A DNA stretch of 64,000 nucleotides, from NCBI RefSeq assembly GCF_001421515.1, contig NZ_LMKM01000023.1, positions 533,209 to 597,208 on the forward strand, read 5' to 3'. Shown piece after piece: positions 25,557 to 35,090 of this stretch. Source of the stretch: Pedobacter sp. Leaf216. Lineage in GTDB: Bacteria > Bacteroidota > Bacteroidia > Sphingobacteriales > Sphingobacteriaceae. The stretch's first letter is position 1. The number at the start of each line of letters is the position of its first letter. Made by a program: the position numbers and the translations under genes. The notes under the pieces were generated by a model. The model was not told the DNA's origin, made no database searches, and worked only from the letters and a program-made list of their open reading frames with translations.

Positions 25557-27461
25557 ATGAAATTTTTATTCAGTGCGGCTTTCCTGCTTTTGGTATCGGT
25601 TTCTGGCTTTGCGCAAGATAATTATGATGTCGATTTAATTCCTGCCAATTTACGCAACCGGGCTAATGCCTGTATCCGAAATGAGGAAACTACCGTTGAT
25701 ATGCGTTCTCCGGATAATGTAATGCTGAACGTTAAAAAGGCAATTACAGTTTTTAATCAAAATGGCGATGAGGAAGCGCGTTTAGTGCTTTATTACGATA
25801 GAAACATAGCAATTAAAGGGATAAAAGGTGAAGTTTACAATAGCGTAGGCAAGCTCACCAATAAATTCTCCCAAAACGATTTTTCTGATATGAGTGCTGC
25901 TGATGGATTTTCGCTTTTTGTTGATAGCCGTGTAAAACACTATCTGCCAGCTGTAAACCAATATCCCTACACCGTCGTTTACAATTACGAAATCAGAAAC
26001 AAACAAAACCTCATTATACCCGATTGGAACCCAAAACCGGCAGATGATGTTTCCGTTGAAAAGAGCACTTATAATTTTATTTGTAAACCTGCAGACCAGG
26101 TAAGAATAAAAACGCAGAATTATAGCGGAACTCCTGAGGTTACAACTGATGAAAAGCAAAAAAAAACCATTTGGAAAGCAAATAACATATTAGCAGTTAG
26201 AACTGAACCTTATAGCCCATCACACGAAACGTATAACACGAGTATACAGATTGCCCCTCAGGATTTTTATTACTACAACCATAAAGGCACTTATACCAAT
26301 TGGCAGGAACTGGGCAAATGGATTTATGATGATTTGTTAAGAGAACGCAAATCGCTGCCGCCTACCACAATACAAACCATAAAGGACCTGGTTAAGAACG
26401 AAAAAACTGAAAAAGATAAAGCCCGCAAAATTTATCAGTACCTACAGGATAAAACGCGATACATTAGCGTTCAGATTGGTATTGGTGGTTTTCAGCCTAT
26501 TGCTGCCGGCGAAGTAGACCAACTTGGTTATGGAGATTGTAAGGCATTGGTAAATTACATGCAAAGTTTACTTAATGCGGCAGATATAGATTCTTATTAT
26601 TGCGTGGTAGAAGCTGGCTCAGAGAAGAAAAGCATGGACCCCAAATATGCCAGTATGGTACAAGGGAATCACATTATTTTATGCATGCCGTTAAAAGGCG
26701 ATACCACCTGGTTGGAATGCACCAGTCAGAAAATTCCCTTTGGCTTTTTAAGCGACTTTACCGATGATAGATTGGTACTGGCCTGTACCGCAGATGGCGG
26801 AAAATTATTGCATACCCCAAAATTAACCACTGCCGAAAATCTGCAAACACGCAATGCCGACTTAACTATACAAAAAGATGGAAGTATTGCCGGACAAATG
26901 AAAACGGTTTATGCAGGTTCTCAATACGATAACCAGGAATCACTGATCGGAAAATCCATAACGGAACAACATAAGTTGTTAAAAGAAACTTACAACATTG
27001 ATAATATTGATTTTGAAACGGTTTCTTTGGCGCAGAAAAAAGAAATAAACCCAAAATTGATAGAGGATATTTCCATCAACATCAGGAATTACGCACCTGT
27101 AAACGGTAATAAAATGTTTTTGCAGCCCAATGTTTTCAATGTTAAAAGATCAATACCTGAAATGAGGAACAGAACTTTACCTGTTTACATTAACCGTGGC
27201 TACACTGATGAAGATACCATTATTTATACCCTTCCTGATAATGTAAATACCGCATTAATTACACCGCAGGATAAACATTTTAAGAGTGTATTTGGTGAAT
27301 ATGTTTGCAAAGCAGCTGTTAACGGAAATAAACTAACCTATTACCGCAAACTGGTTTTAAATGATGGCACATTCCCTCCTGATCAGTATACTGAATTTTC
27401 GAAATTTATTAACGATGTTAATGCCTCAGATTATTTAAAATTAGCACTTAGCTTGAAATAA
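25557..27461 (+). CDS. DUF3857 and transglutaminase-like secreted protein
   Basis: 634 residues with a signal peptide (about 1-19, SGFAQ). It has a DUF3857 domain, then a transglutaminase-like core with Cys in GYGDCKALVNY, His in QGNHIILCMP and the third position as WLECTS (Glu rather than Asp). Unlike its upstream neighbour it keeps Cys and His. Such tandem DUF3857 genes are frequent in Bacteroidota. Their substrates are unknown; cell-envelope protein or peptide processing is a guess. Confidence 0.88.
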   Translation: MKFLFSAAFLLLVSVSGFAQDNYDVDLIPANLRNRANACIRNEETTVDMRSPDNVMLNVKKAITVFNQNGDEEARLVLYYDRNIAIKGIKGEVYNSVGKLTNKFSQNDFSDMSAADGFSLFVDSRVKHYLPAVNQYPYTVVYNYEIRNKQNLIIPDWNPKPADDVSVEKSTYNFICKPADQVRIKTQNYSGTPEVTTDEKQKKTIWKANNILAVRTEPYSPSHETYNTSIQIAPQDFYYYNHKGTYTNWQELGKWIYDDLLRERKSLPPTTIQTIKDLVKNEKTEKDKARKIYQYLQDKTRYISVQIGIGGFQPIAAGEVDQLGYGDCKALVNYMQSLLNAADIDSYYCVVEAGSEKKSMDPKYASMVQGNHIILCMPLKGDTTWLECTSQKIPFGFLSDFTDDRLVLACTADGGKLLHTPKLTTAENLQTRNADLTIQKDGSIAGQMKTVYAGSQYDNQESLIGKSITEQHKLLKETYNIDNIDFETVSLAQKKEINPKLIEDISINIRNYAPVNGNKMFLQPNVFNVKRSIPEMRNRTLPVYINRGYTDEDTIIYTLPDNVNTALITPQDKHFKSVFGEYVCKAAVNGNKLTYYRKLVLNDGTFPPDQYTEFSKFINDVNASDYLKLALSLK

Positions 27462-27523
27462 TTACTACTTTAAAAAAAACACAAGAAACACATTTGTGCT
27501 ATTTTTGTGGGAGGAAAATGGGT

Positions 27524-27646
27524 TTAGCTTAAAAAAATGATCCCTAATCCGATTCCAATAATCATAATTAGGTACATTAGGATTTCTGTAGAGGCAAATC
27601 TTTTGTATTTGGTCCAGAATGAATAATCATTTTCTTCGTTTGCCAT
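27524..27646 (-). CDS. 40-residue single-span membrane protein
   Basis: An ATG at 27646 opens a 40-codon frame: a charged head (MANEENDYSFWTKYKRF) then one transmembrane helix (ILMYLIMIIGIGLGIIFLS), stop at 27524-27526. It sits between the DUF3857 pair and the SDR gene and has the sharp polar-then-hydrophobic layout of genuine small membrane proteins. The function is unknown. It may be missed by gene finders with a length cut-off. Confidence 0.6.
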   Translation of the reverse strand: MANEENDYSFWTKYKRFASTEILMYLIMIIGIGLGIIFLS

Positions 27647-27682
27647 TTTTATATTCTATTCTGCAAAAATAAGCAAATAGAT

Positions 27683-29131
27683 TTAATTACCCGGTTTATA
27701 AGTTGTAATCTCTTTAGCCATACCTTTAAAAAGCACAATGTGAAATGGCCACATGGCATACCAGTACATCCTGCCCCATAAGCCCTTAGGCCTGAAAGTT
27801 GCGATTTGCGATAAAAATGATTTGCCGTGAAATTCTACCAGTTTAAGCTCCAGCCATGCTTCGCCAGGTACTTTCATTTCGGCATATAACAATAACCTTT
27901 TACTTTTTCTATCTGCCAGCAATACCCGCCAAAAATCCAGCACATCACCTGCCTGAAGATCAATGTTACTAGTTCTTCCCCTCCGCGTGCCAACGCCACC
28001 GAACATTTTATCCAAAAACCCGCGCAATTGCCAAAGCCAATCCATAAAATACCATCCCCTGCTGCCGCCAATGCTCCAAATATTCTCGAAAACTTCTTCA
28101 GCTTTGCGCTCAAATGGCACTTTTACTTTATACTGCAACGTTCCGTTTTGGGGAACCTTAATCTGGTCCATAAAATTAGAGTTCAGGTAACCACGGTTTA
28201 AAGCATCTTTCCAGCTGGAAACGATAGAATTCTGATCGATTTTTTCGAAGGCCAGGTGCAGGGATTCTGCGTATGTTAAACATTTCCGTGGTACCACTTG
28301 CTCAATGCGGTTATCCTTACACACTACTTCATTCTTCATGCTATCAACCAAACTCCTCGCCAGTGAATAAGGTACTGGGGTAATCATGTTTAACCATAAC
28401 GAAGATAATCTCGGTGTTAAAACCGGAACAGTGATAATCCATCTTTTCAGTCCGCGTTCCCTGGCATAACCTAAAAGCATTTCACGATAAGTAAGAATAT
28501 CAGGTCCACCAATATCAAAGGTTTGATTATAAGCTTTATCATTGTGCAATACCCCTATTAGATACGCCAAAACATCGCGGATACCAATTGGCTGACAACG
28601 GGTTTCTACCCACTTGGGCGTAATCATGAAAGGTATTTTTTCAGTTAAATCCCTAATAATTTCGAATGAAGCACTACCAGAACCAATAATAATGGCCGCC
28701 CTTAAAATGGTACAGGCCTTTCCTGATGATTTAAGTTCTTCTTCTACGGCGAGTCTCGAACCCAGGTGTTTAGATAAATGTTCGTCGTTCGCTATACCCG
28801 TTAAATAAATAATCTGCTTACAGTTTGTTTTCTGAATGGCTGCTGAAAAATTCTCAGAAGAAGCTTTTTCCATATCAGAAAAACCAGTTTGACTGGATGA
28901 CATAGAATGTACCAGGTAATAGGCTGCATCAATATCTTCAGGAATTTCATTTAACGTATCTGCTTGGAGTAAATCGCCGGTAATAATTTTAACATGATCA
29001 CTCAATTCAGATTCAGCAATAAACCTACGCTTATCGCGCACCATACAAACAATTTCATGCGATTCCTCGAGCAGCAAAGGAATTAGCCTTGTACCGATGT
29101 AACCATTTGCACCGGTTAATAGAATTTTCAT
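27683..29131 (-). CDS. SDR family oxidoreductase with C-terminal DUF2867 domain
   Basis: 482 residues. The N-terminal half is an atypical SDR/NmrA-like NAD(P)-binding domain (TGANGYIGTRLIPLL at residues 6-20, then YYLVHSMSS and YLTGIAND). The C-terminal half, from about residue 330, matches DUF2867 (FENIWSIGGSRGWYFMDWLW and FWRVLLADRKSKRLLLYAEM). The two-domain build is as in the YbjT family. The substrate is unknown; nucleotide-sugar or quinone substrates are possible. It is divergent from the L,D-transpeptidase gene. Confidence 0.92.
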   Translation of the reverse strand: MKILLTGANGYIGTRLIPLLLEESHEIVCMVRDKRRFIAESELSDHVKIITGDLLQADTLNEIPEDIDAAYYLVHSMSSSQTGFSDMEKASSENFSAAIQKTNCKQIIYLTGIANDEHLSKHLGSRLAVEEELKSSGKACTILRAAIIIGSGSASFEIIRDLTEKIPFMITPKWVETRCQPIGIRDVLAYLIGVLHNDKAYNQTFDIGGPDILTYREMLLGYARERGLKRWIITVPVLTPRLSSLWLNMITPVPYSLARSLVDSMKNEVVCKDNRIEQVVPRKCLTYAESLHLAFEKIDQNSIVSSWKDALNRGYLNSNFMDQIKVPQNGTLQYKVKVPFERKAEEVFENIWSIGGSRGWYFMDWLWQLRGFLDKMFGGVGTRRGRTSNIDLQAGDVLDFWRVLLADRKSKRLLLYAEMKVPGEAWLELKLVEFHGKSFLSQIATFRPKGLWGRMYWYAMWPFHIVLFKGMAKEITTYKPGN

Positions 29132-29343
29132 AACGCCTGGTTTTCCTATGATAACACGGAAAGAAATGCTTTGTTAGAATAAATAACGGAATAAAGCTAA
29201 AATCATATTCCAAAAAGCTATACTATTAAAGCTAAGTCATTAAATTGTAAAAACAATTTGTATTTTTAGCACTACAAACCAACTTGGGCAACATAATGCC
29301 CAATCGAACGTATAAATTACTCAATATCAATAAACCATACTGA

Positions 29344-30129
29344 ATGAAGAAATACACCCTGGGCATTGCTGCGATTTTATTAGTGGGTATGAGCATTGTC
29401 GGAACAAGTTGGAAAGCCGTGGAGCATCCAAACACTCAACAAGAAGCAGTTAAAAATATTGCTGCAGACAGTATTTACAATCAATACATTTTAAATATAT
29501 ACCATGAAGTTCATCTGGATTCGGCAGGGTTAAGTGAACAGGTTTTTGAAAAGGCACTTACCGGATTTTACAACATGAAATATTCGGGCTTAGTGAGTGC
29601 CAGGTCCATTTTAACCATTGCCGATTTTGATCAGGAAAGCTGCAAAAAACGTTTGTACATTATCGATCTGGAAAATAAAAAACTCCTGTTAAACACTTGG
29701 GTAGCTCATGGGCTGAATAGCGGTGGAGATAAACCTTCATCATTTTCGAACAACATCAATTCCAACCAAAGCAGCTTGGGATTTTATCTAACTGGAGAAA
29801 TTTATTATGGCAAACATGGCCGTTCGCTCAAATTAGATGGTATGGATCAGGGTTTTAACAGCAACGCCAGAGAGCGGGCCATTGTGGTACATGGTGCAAG
29901 TTATGTGAGTCAGCAAAGTATTGATCAGTTGGGCAGACTGGGCCGAAGCCAGGGGTGTCCGGCAGTGCCTGCTAAACTGGCCGATAAGGTAATCAATACG
30001 ATATCAGATCATACGGTACTCTTCATTAATAAATCAGATCAGCAATATAATTCGGCATTTTTAAATGAAACACTTGCAGCCAGCGTAGCCTTAAACAAGG
30101 AACAGATTTTTGCTGCACAGATGGATTAA
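29344..30129 (+). CDS. murein L,D-transpeptidase catalytic domain protein (YkuD_2 type)
   Basis: 261 residues with an N-terminal hydrophobic signal (YTLGIAAILLVGMSIVGTSW). The catalytic region VVHGASYVS, then GRSQGCPAVP, carries the His and the Cys of the YkuD-like SxGC motif. This family resembles L,D-transpeptidases that crosslink or anchor proteins to peptidoglycan; for YkuD_2 members the reaction is inferred. The stop overlaps the convergent next gene by 4 bases. TATTTTTA at 29261-29268 may be its promoter. Confidence 0.9.
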   Translation: MKKYTLGIAAILLVGMSIVGTSWKAVEHPNTQQEAVKNIAADSIYNQYILNIYHEVHLDSAGLSEQVFEKALTGFYNMKYSGLVSARSILTIADFDQESCKKRLYIIDLENKKLLLNTWVAHGLNSGGDKPSSFSNNINSNQSSLGFYLTGEIYYGKHGRSLKLDGMDQGFNSNARERAIVVHGASYVSQQSIDQLGRLGRSQGCPAVPAKLADKVINTISDHTVLFINKSDQQYNSAFLNETLAASVALNKEQIFAAQMD

Positions 30130-30569
30130 TAAGTTTTAATGTTTCTGAAATTAAGGTTTTTGGGTAAAATGGCAATAAAAAGCGATTTGCTGCCTGCAAG
30201 TAAATCCCAAACCCAGCGGTTGCTATCTACCGATTTCTCTCCGCAATCTACCACTTCGGCACGCGTGAGCAGTTTTTTAACCAGATTCTGAATCCATTTT
30301 ATGCGAACTATGCGGTTAAACGATAAGCCAAGGTAATCGCAATATACATGCACCAATATCTCTACAATGAGCGAATTATTTGAGATAGCCAGTTCTTTAC
30401 CAAAATGTTGTGCGTAATCGGCTTTAATTGTATCCACCATCAGTTCAAAGCGTGTGTTTGCCTTACCATCAAGGTAGTCCCAAAGTGATGCATTACTGTA
30501 CACACGGATGAGCTGAGGTTCAATACCGACTTTAATATTATAACCTGCTAATTCGTAAACTTTATCCAT
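30126..30569 (-). CDS. hypothetical protein, 147 residues
   Basis: A soluble, mixed alpha/beta protein without signal, membrane or recognisable motif, starting MDKVYELAGYNIKVGIEPQL. It converges on the L,D-transpeptidase gene and overlaps its end by 4 bases (30126-30129). The composition is like that of its neighbours. I do not recognise a family. Confidence 0.6.
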   Translation of the reverse strand: MDKVYELAGYNIKVGIEPQLIRVYSNASLWDYLDGKANTRFELMVDTIKADYAQHFGKELAISNNSLIVEILVHVYCDYLGLSFNRIVRIKWIQNLVKKLLTRAEVVDCGEKSVDSNRWVWDLLAGSKSLFIAILPKNLNFRNIKTY

Positions 30570-30773
30570 TCATTTAATAAACAATTGTTGCTGTTAGATT
30601 GATCTACTACCGATTTGTTAGTCAATTCGATATAAAAATTTACACCACCAATCCTGTACAAAGTTACCTGATAATTGTTTTTGAAAACGAAAGGCAACTG
30701 ACATTGTGAGTAATTTTTTTAAGCCGTTGATAATTTTTTAATCATCTTTGGGGTTGAAAAGATAAGCCCATTC

Positions 30774-32627
30774 ATGAAGATTGTAATTGCAGAAAAGCCC
30801 TCTGTTGGCCGCGAACTTGCAAAAGTTTTTGGCGCCACCACCAGAAAAGATGGATACATTGAAGGTAAAGGATATTCTTTTACCTGGGCATTTGGGCATT
30901 TATTACAATTGGCACCCCCACAGGATTATGGCTTTATAGGCTGGAGAAAACAGCATTTACCCATGCTTCCGCAAAAATTTAAGCTCGCCATTAGAAAAAT
31001 AAAAACTAAAGATGGCTTTGTGGAAGATCCTGCCGTTAGGAAGCAACTCGATACCATTAAAAAACTTTTTGATGAAGCTTCGGAGATTATTGTAGCAACG
31101 GATGCGGGGCGTGAGGGTGAATTAATTTTCAGGTACATTTACTACTATTTAAAATGTAAAAAACCTTTTAAACGGCTCTGGATTTCCTCGCAAACGGATG
31201 AAGCGATAAAAGATGGTTTCAGGAATTTAAAACCAGGAACAGATTATGATACTCTGTTTAATTCCGCCCATTGCAGATCAGAATCTGATTGGCTAGTGGG
31301 GATGAATGCCACCCAGGCTTTAAGTATTTCGGCCGGAAACAGAACCGTATTATCCCTAGGGAGAGTACAAACACCCACCCTGGCCATGATCTGTGCGCGC
31401 TTTTTGGAAATCAAAAACTTTAAACCACAAACCTATTACCAGATCAGCATTATGCTGATTAAAGATGAGCAGGTTTTTAAAGCCATATCTACCTCAAATT
31501 ATAAAGATAAAGAAGAAGTAGAAAAACTATTTGCCCTGGTAGAAGATGTAGCCTCAGGTTTTGCTACGGGAGGAAATATTACGGCAGTAGAGGCCAAACC
31601 TAGAAAAGAACCACCACCTTTATTGCACGATTTAAGTAGTTTACAGCAAGAAGCCAATAAGAAAAAAGGCTATACTGCCGATCAAACCCTTAACATATTG
31701 CAGAATTTATATGAAAGCAAACTGGTTTCTTATCCACGTACCGGATCGCGCTATATTGGTGATGATGTTTATGCCGGCGTACCAGATTTGATTTCGAAGT
31801 TTACAACGCATCCTGATTTTGGAAAACAGGCACAGTTTCTGCAAACAGTGGCCTTAAATAAACGAAGCGTTAACGCCAAAAAAGTTACCGATCACCATGC
31901 GGTTTTACCTACAGGAGAACAGGCTTATGGCTTGAACGCAGATAAACAAGCGGTTTATGATATGGTTGTGGGCAGAATGATAGAAGCTTTCCACCAGGAA
32001 TGCCTTAAGGAACTGACAAAAATCACCATTCAATCAGGACTTATATTTATTGCCAACGGAACGGTTATCCGATCAGCAGGCTGGCGCGCAGTATTTAATG
32101 ACCCGGAAGACGATAAAAAAGATGAAGACAATGCAGCTTTGCCAAAGGTTGCTGTTGGGGAGTTGCTTCCAATAACAGAAAAGACTTTGTTGGAGAAGCA
32201 AACAAAACCCAAATCGATGTACAATGAAGCATCGTTGTTAAAAGCCCTCGAAACCTGCGGTAAGGAAATTGAAGATGAAGAGTTGCGTTACGCAATGAAA
32301 GATAGTGGCTTGGGTACTCCTGCTACCCGAGCATCCATCATTGAAACGCTAATTACAAGAGAGTATATTACAAGGGAAAAACGGAACCTCGTACCCACAA
32401 ATAAAGGTTTGGCTGTTTATGAAGTGGTTAAAGATAAACAGATTGCACAGGCAGAACTTACCGGACAATGGGAAAAAAGGCTCGAAGAAATCCGTTCAGG
32501 TTCATCGGTAAAAGATTTCAAATCGGAAATTACTGAATATACCAAAACCATTACTCATGAACTTTTAATTGCAGGTGCAAGTATATCTGGCAAGCTTGAA
32601 GAAGAAAAGAAACTGGAAAAGGTTTAA
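30774..32627 (+). CDS. topB: DNA topoisomerase III (type IA)
   Basis: 617 residues. The TOPRIM domain starts MKIVIAEKPSVGRELAKVFG and holds DAGREGELIFRY. The cleavage domain has the catalytic Tyr320 in SYPRTGSRYIGDD. Such enzymes decatenate DNA, often with RecQ helicases (recQ is at the left edge of this window). The protein ends at EEEKKLEKV without Cys-rich zinc ribbons, so it is the short form. A near-consensus CATCTTTG lies upstream. Confidence 0.94.
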   Translation: MKIVIAEKPSVGRELAKVFGATTRKDGYIEGKGYSFTWAFGHLLQLAPPQDYGFIGWRKQHLPMLPQKFKLAIRKIKTKDGFVEDPAVRKQLDTIKKLFDEASEIIVATDAGREGELIFRYIYYYLKCKKPFKRLWISSQTDEAIKDGFRNLKPGTDYDTLFNSAHCRSESDWLVGMNATQALSISAGNRTVLSLGRVQTPTLAMICARFLEIKNFKPQTYYQISIMLIKDEQVFKAISTSNYKDKEEVEKLFALVEDVASGFATGGNITAVEAKPRKEPPPLLHDLSSLQQEANKKKGYTADQTLNILQNLYESKLVSYPRTGSRYIGDDVYAGVPDLISKFTTHPDFGKQAQFLQTVALNKRSVNAKKVTDHHAVLPTGEQAYGLNADKQAVYDMVVGRMIEAFHQECLKELTKITIQSGLIFIANGTVIRSAGWRAVFNDPEDDKKDEDNAALPKVAVGELLPITEKTLLEKQTKPKSMYNEASLLKALETCGKEIEDEELRYAMKDSGLGTPATRASIIETLITREYITREKRNLVPTNKGLAVYEVVKDKQIAQAELTGQWEKRLEEIRSGSSVKDFKSEITEYTKTITHELLIAGASISGKLEEEKKLEKV

Positions 32628-32705
32628 TTATATTTTAGGATTAGGCTTTAAAACCAAAGCTGCTATTAAAAATTTGCACTGTAGGATGCTGCAAATAGTG
32701 TTTAA

Positions 32706-34619
32706 TTATAAATCCATAAATTCCCAGGCACTGTGGTAAGCATTAAGGTTTTCGGTGTACTCGATAAACCCTGCATAAAATTTAGATTTCGACAAGGTAG
32801 AACTGTCGCCAATTACCACTAACTTTTTCCTTGCCCTCGTCATCGCAACATTCATTCTCCGTGTATCTGATAAAAAGCCGATGCTGCCCTCCGCATTACT
32901 CCTGGTTAAACTGATGTAAACCACATCGCGCTCCTGCCCCTGAAAACTATCGATTGTATTTACCGAAATCTGATTCAGGTATGGATTCAAAATTTCACTT
33001 TCCTGTACCAAAGCATTCAAAATCTGCACCTGCTGTTTGTATGGCGAAATAATGGCGATCGAAGGAAAACCGGTTTGTAGTGGATCACTGATTAAACGTT
33101 CTGCTAAATGTGTTAAATGCTTAACTAAAAATGCGGCTTCATCAGAGTTGGTGGTACTTGTACCATCTAATTTTTCATCGTAACTGCAACCGGCGGTATC
33201 AATAAACTGAATGGCTTTTTCGCCGGGAAACAAAACACGATCTGCAACCGAATGGTGCGCTCTTAATGCGTTATTGTAAAATACTGATGAGGAATAACCC
33301 ATAATATTGGTATTCATCCGATATTGCTCCTCAAGTAAAACCACCGATTCTGGATGAAGCTTTACAATTTTTTCCAGTAAAGTATTACTTAATCCATTTT
33401 TAGCGGCCTCGTTTGATTTAATGGTTGGCGAAAGTTGAAAATGATCACCAGCCAATACTACTTTTTGTGCTTTTAAAATAGGAATCCAGCAGGCAGGTTC
33501 CAAAGCCTGGCCGGCCTCATCAATTACAATGGTATTGTATTTCAAATTCCGAACAGTATAATGGTTTGCGCCAACCAATGTTGCCGTAATAATCTGCGCT
33601 TTTGTAAACAGATTATCCATGATGTACTGTTCGGTTTTTTCTACTTCTTTTCCAATTTTGTGTGCTTCATCAAAAAGGGCTTTACGTTGTTCCCGTTCCG
33701 CCCTGCCAAAACTCCTTTTGTACTTATGGGCCATATTTTTATATTCATTGGCCTGTTTTTTAAGGGCTTTAATGGTTTTCATTTCCGGATGATCGGCCAT
33801 TTGATGATCGAGCGTGGCAGCCAGTAACTTTTCCGAAACCCTGGCAGGATTACCCACTCTTATCACATTTAAACCTGCTAAAGCCAGTTTTTCAGTCAAT
33901 AAATCAACAGCCGTATTGCTCGGTGCCACCACCAGTATTTTCTGATTACTGTGTTTTGCCAACGATTTTATGGCATGAACAAGCGTAGTGGTTTTTCCGG
34001 TTCCGGGCGGACCATGCACCACTGCTAAATGATCTGCAGCAATAATTTTGTTAACCGCCAATTGCTGCGAATCATTTAAAGTATTTGGGATGATAAACTT
34101 TTCTTCTCCTTGAAAAGATGGTTTTTCACCCTTCGTCAATATTTTGATTAATTTATTCTCCGAATCATTTTCTGCCAAATGCGTTGCCTGTTTAAGTGCA
34201 TTTTGCATCTCATCGTAACTGTTATTATCAAAAAGTAAATCAACACCAAGCTTTCCATCCTTTGTCCAATCAGGTAATTCATCTACCCTAAAGTTGATTT
34301 TCATCCTGCTCGCACTTTGATGGGTTATAATCCCCTCAACACGGTCTTCTTTTGCATCGTGATTGGAAAATAGCACAACGGCAGAACCAAAACGAAACTG
34401 ATGAGAAAAATCCTGATGGGTTGTTCGCTCCAACTCTACCGTTAAGTAATCGCCCCGGCCAATTTCCGTATTTCTGATCGCTATCGGGTACCAGGTTAAA
34501 CCTAAAGCTCTGCGATCTGCGGCTGAAGTATTTTCAGTAAGTTTTAAGTACGATTGCAGGTCTTCTTCACGCTCTATGTTGAGCAAATCCTGAAGTTTTT
34601 TAAAATATTCTTTAGGCAA
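32706..34619 (-). CDS. Upf1/IGHMBP2-like superfamily 1 DNA/RNA helicase
   Basis: 637 residues. The N-terminal OB-like region is followed by Walker A GPPGTGKTT (about residue 203), DEAGQALEP (motif II), and motifs QLSPTIKSNEAAK, LLEEQYRMN, SVNTIDSFQGQERDVVYISL and MTRARKKLVVIGD. This matches bacterial helicases related to eukaryotic Upf1/IGHMBP2 (SF1B, 5'-3'). The role in bacteria is not established. It is followed on the same strand by the upstream kinase/DUF3037 pair, with a gap of about 87 bases. Confidence 0.92.
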   Translation of the reverse strand: MPKEYFKKLQDLLNIEREEDLQSYLKLTENTSAADRRALGLTWYPIAIRNTEIGRGDYLTVELERTTHQDFSHQFRFGSAVVLFSNHDAKEDRVEGIITHQSASRMKINFRVDELPDWTKDGKLGVDLLFDNNSYDEMQNALKQATHLAENDSENKLIKILTKGEKPSFQGEEKFIIPNTLNDSQQLAVNKIIAADHLAVVHGPPGTGKTTTLVHAIKSLAKHSNQKILVVAPSNTAVDLLTEKLALAGLNVIRVGNPARVSEKLLAATLDHQMADHPEMKTIKALKKQANEYKNMAHKYKRSFGRAEREQRKALFDEAHKIGKEVEKTEQYIMDNLFTKAQIITATLVGANHYTVRNLKYNTIVIDEAGQALEPACWIPILKAQKVVLAGDHFQLSPTIKSNEAAKNGLSNTLLEKIVKLHPESVVLLEEQYRMNTNIMGYSSSVFYNNALRAHHSVADRVLFPGEKAIQFIDTAGCSYDEKLDGTSTTNSDEAAFLVKHLTHLAERLISDPLQTGFPSIAIISPYKQQVQILNALVQESEILNPYLNQISVNTIDSFQGQERDVVYISLTRSNAEGSIGFLSDTRRMNVAMTRARKKLVVIGDSSTLSKSKFYAGFIEYTENLNAYHSAWEFMDL

Positions 34620-34706
34620 GGAATAAGGGGTTTATTGTTATTTTGGTAAAAGGTAAATTGATTAACTGTTTAATGGTATAAACTGGTTAATTGTTGTTGA
34701 AAATGA

Positions 34707-35090
34707 TTAAAGAACCAGCTCCTGGTGTAACCGCAACATGGTTGTTTCAGCATCATCGCAAAAACCGGGATGCACTTTTGAGCATTGTACAACAGTACTT
34801 CGGGTTGCGGTGAGCCATCTGAACCGCGAAGCCTGATCGTATTGACCGATAGGCCCAGATCCCTTTGCAGCAGTACTGATCCTTTCGAATGCAGCTAGAT
34901 TTTCTTTCAGTTCCACTAAATCAACAGCAGCAGAAAATGCTTTTACCCTGGCTTCATCCAAAACAAAAACACTTTTTAGAAACTTCTGCTTAGCACAAAA
35001 TAAAATTATACCCACATTTATAAATTCCTCGCGTTCTACCCTCGGCATCACGCGGATTACAGCATACTCAAATAAGAATTTCCCTTGCAT
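34707..35090 (-). CDS. DUF3037 family protein
   Basis: 127 residues. The start MQGKFLFEYAVIRVMPRVER and the GIILFCAKQKFL segment match DUF3037. The gene start lies inside the 3' end of the HipA-like kinase gene (23-base overlap), so the two are translated together. Function is unknown; the tight coupling suggests the DUF3037 protein is a partner or substrate of the kinase. Confidence 0.88.
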   Translation of the reverse strand: MQGKFLFEYAVIRVMPRVEREEFINVGIILFCAKQKFLKSVFVLDEARVKAFSAAVDLVELKENLAAFERISTAAKGSGPIGQYDQASRFRWLTATRSTVVQCSKVHPGFCDDAETTMLRLHQELVL

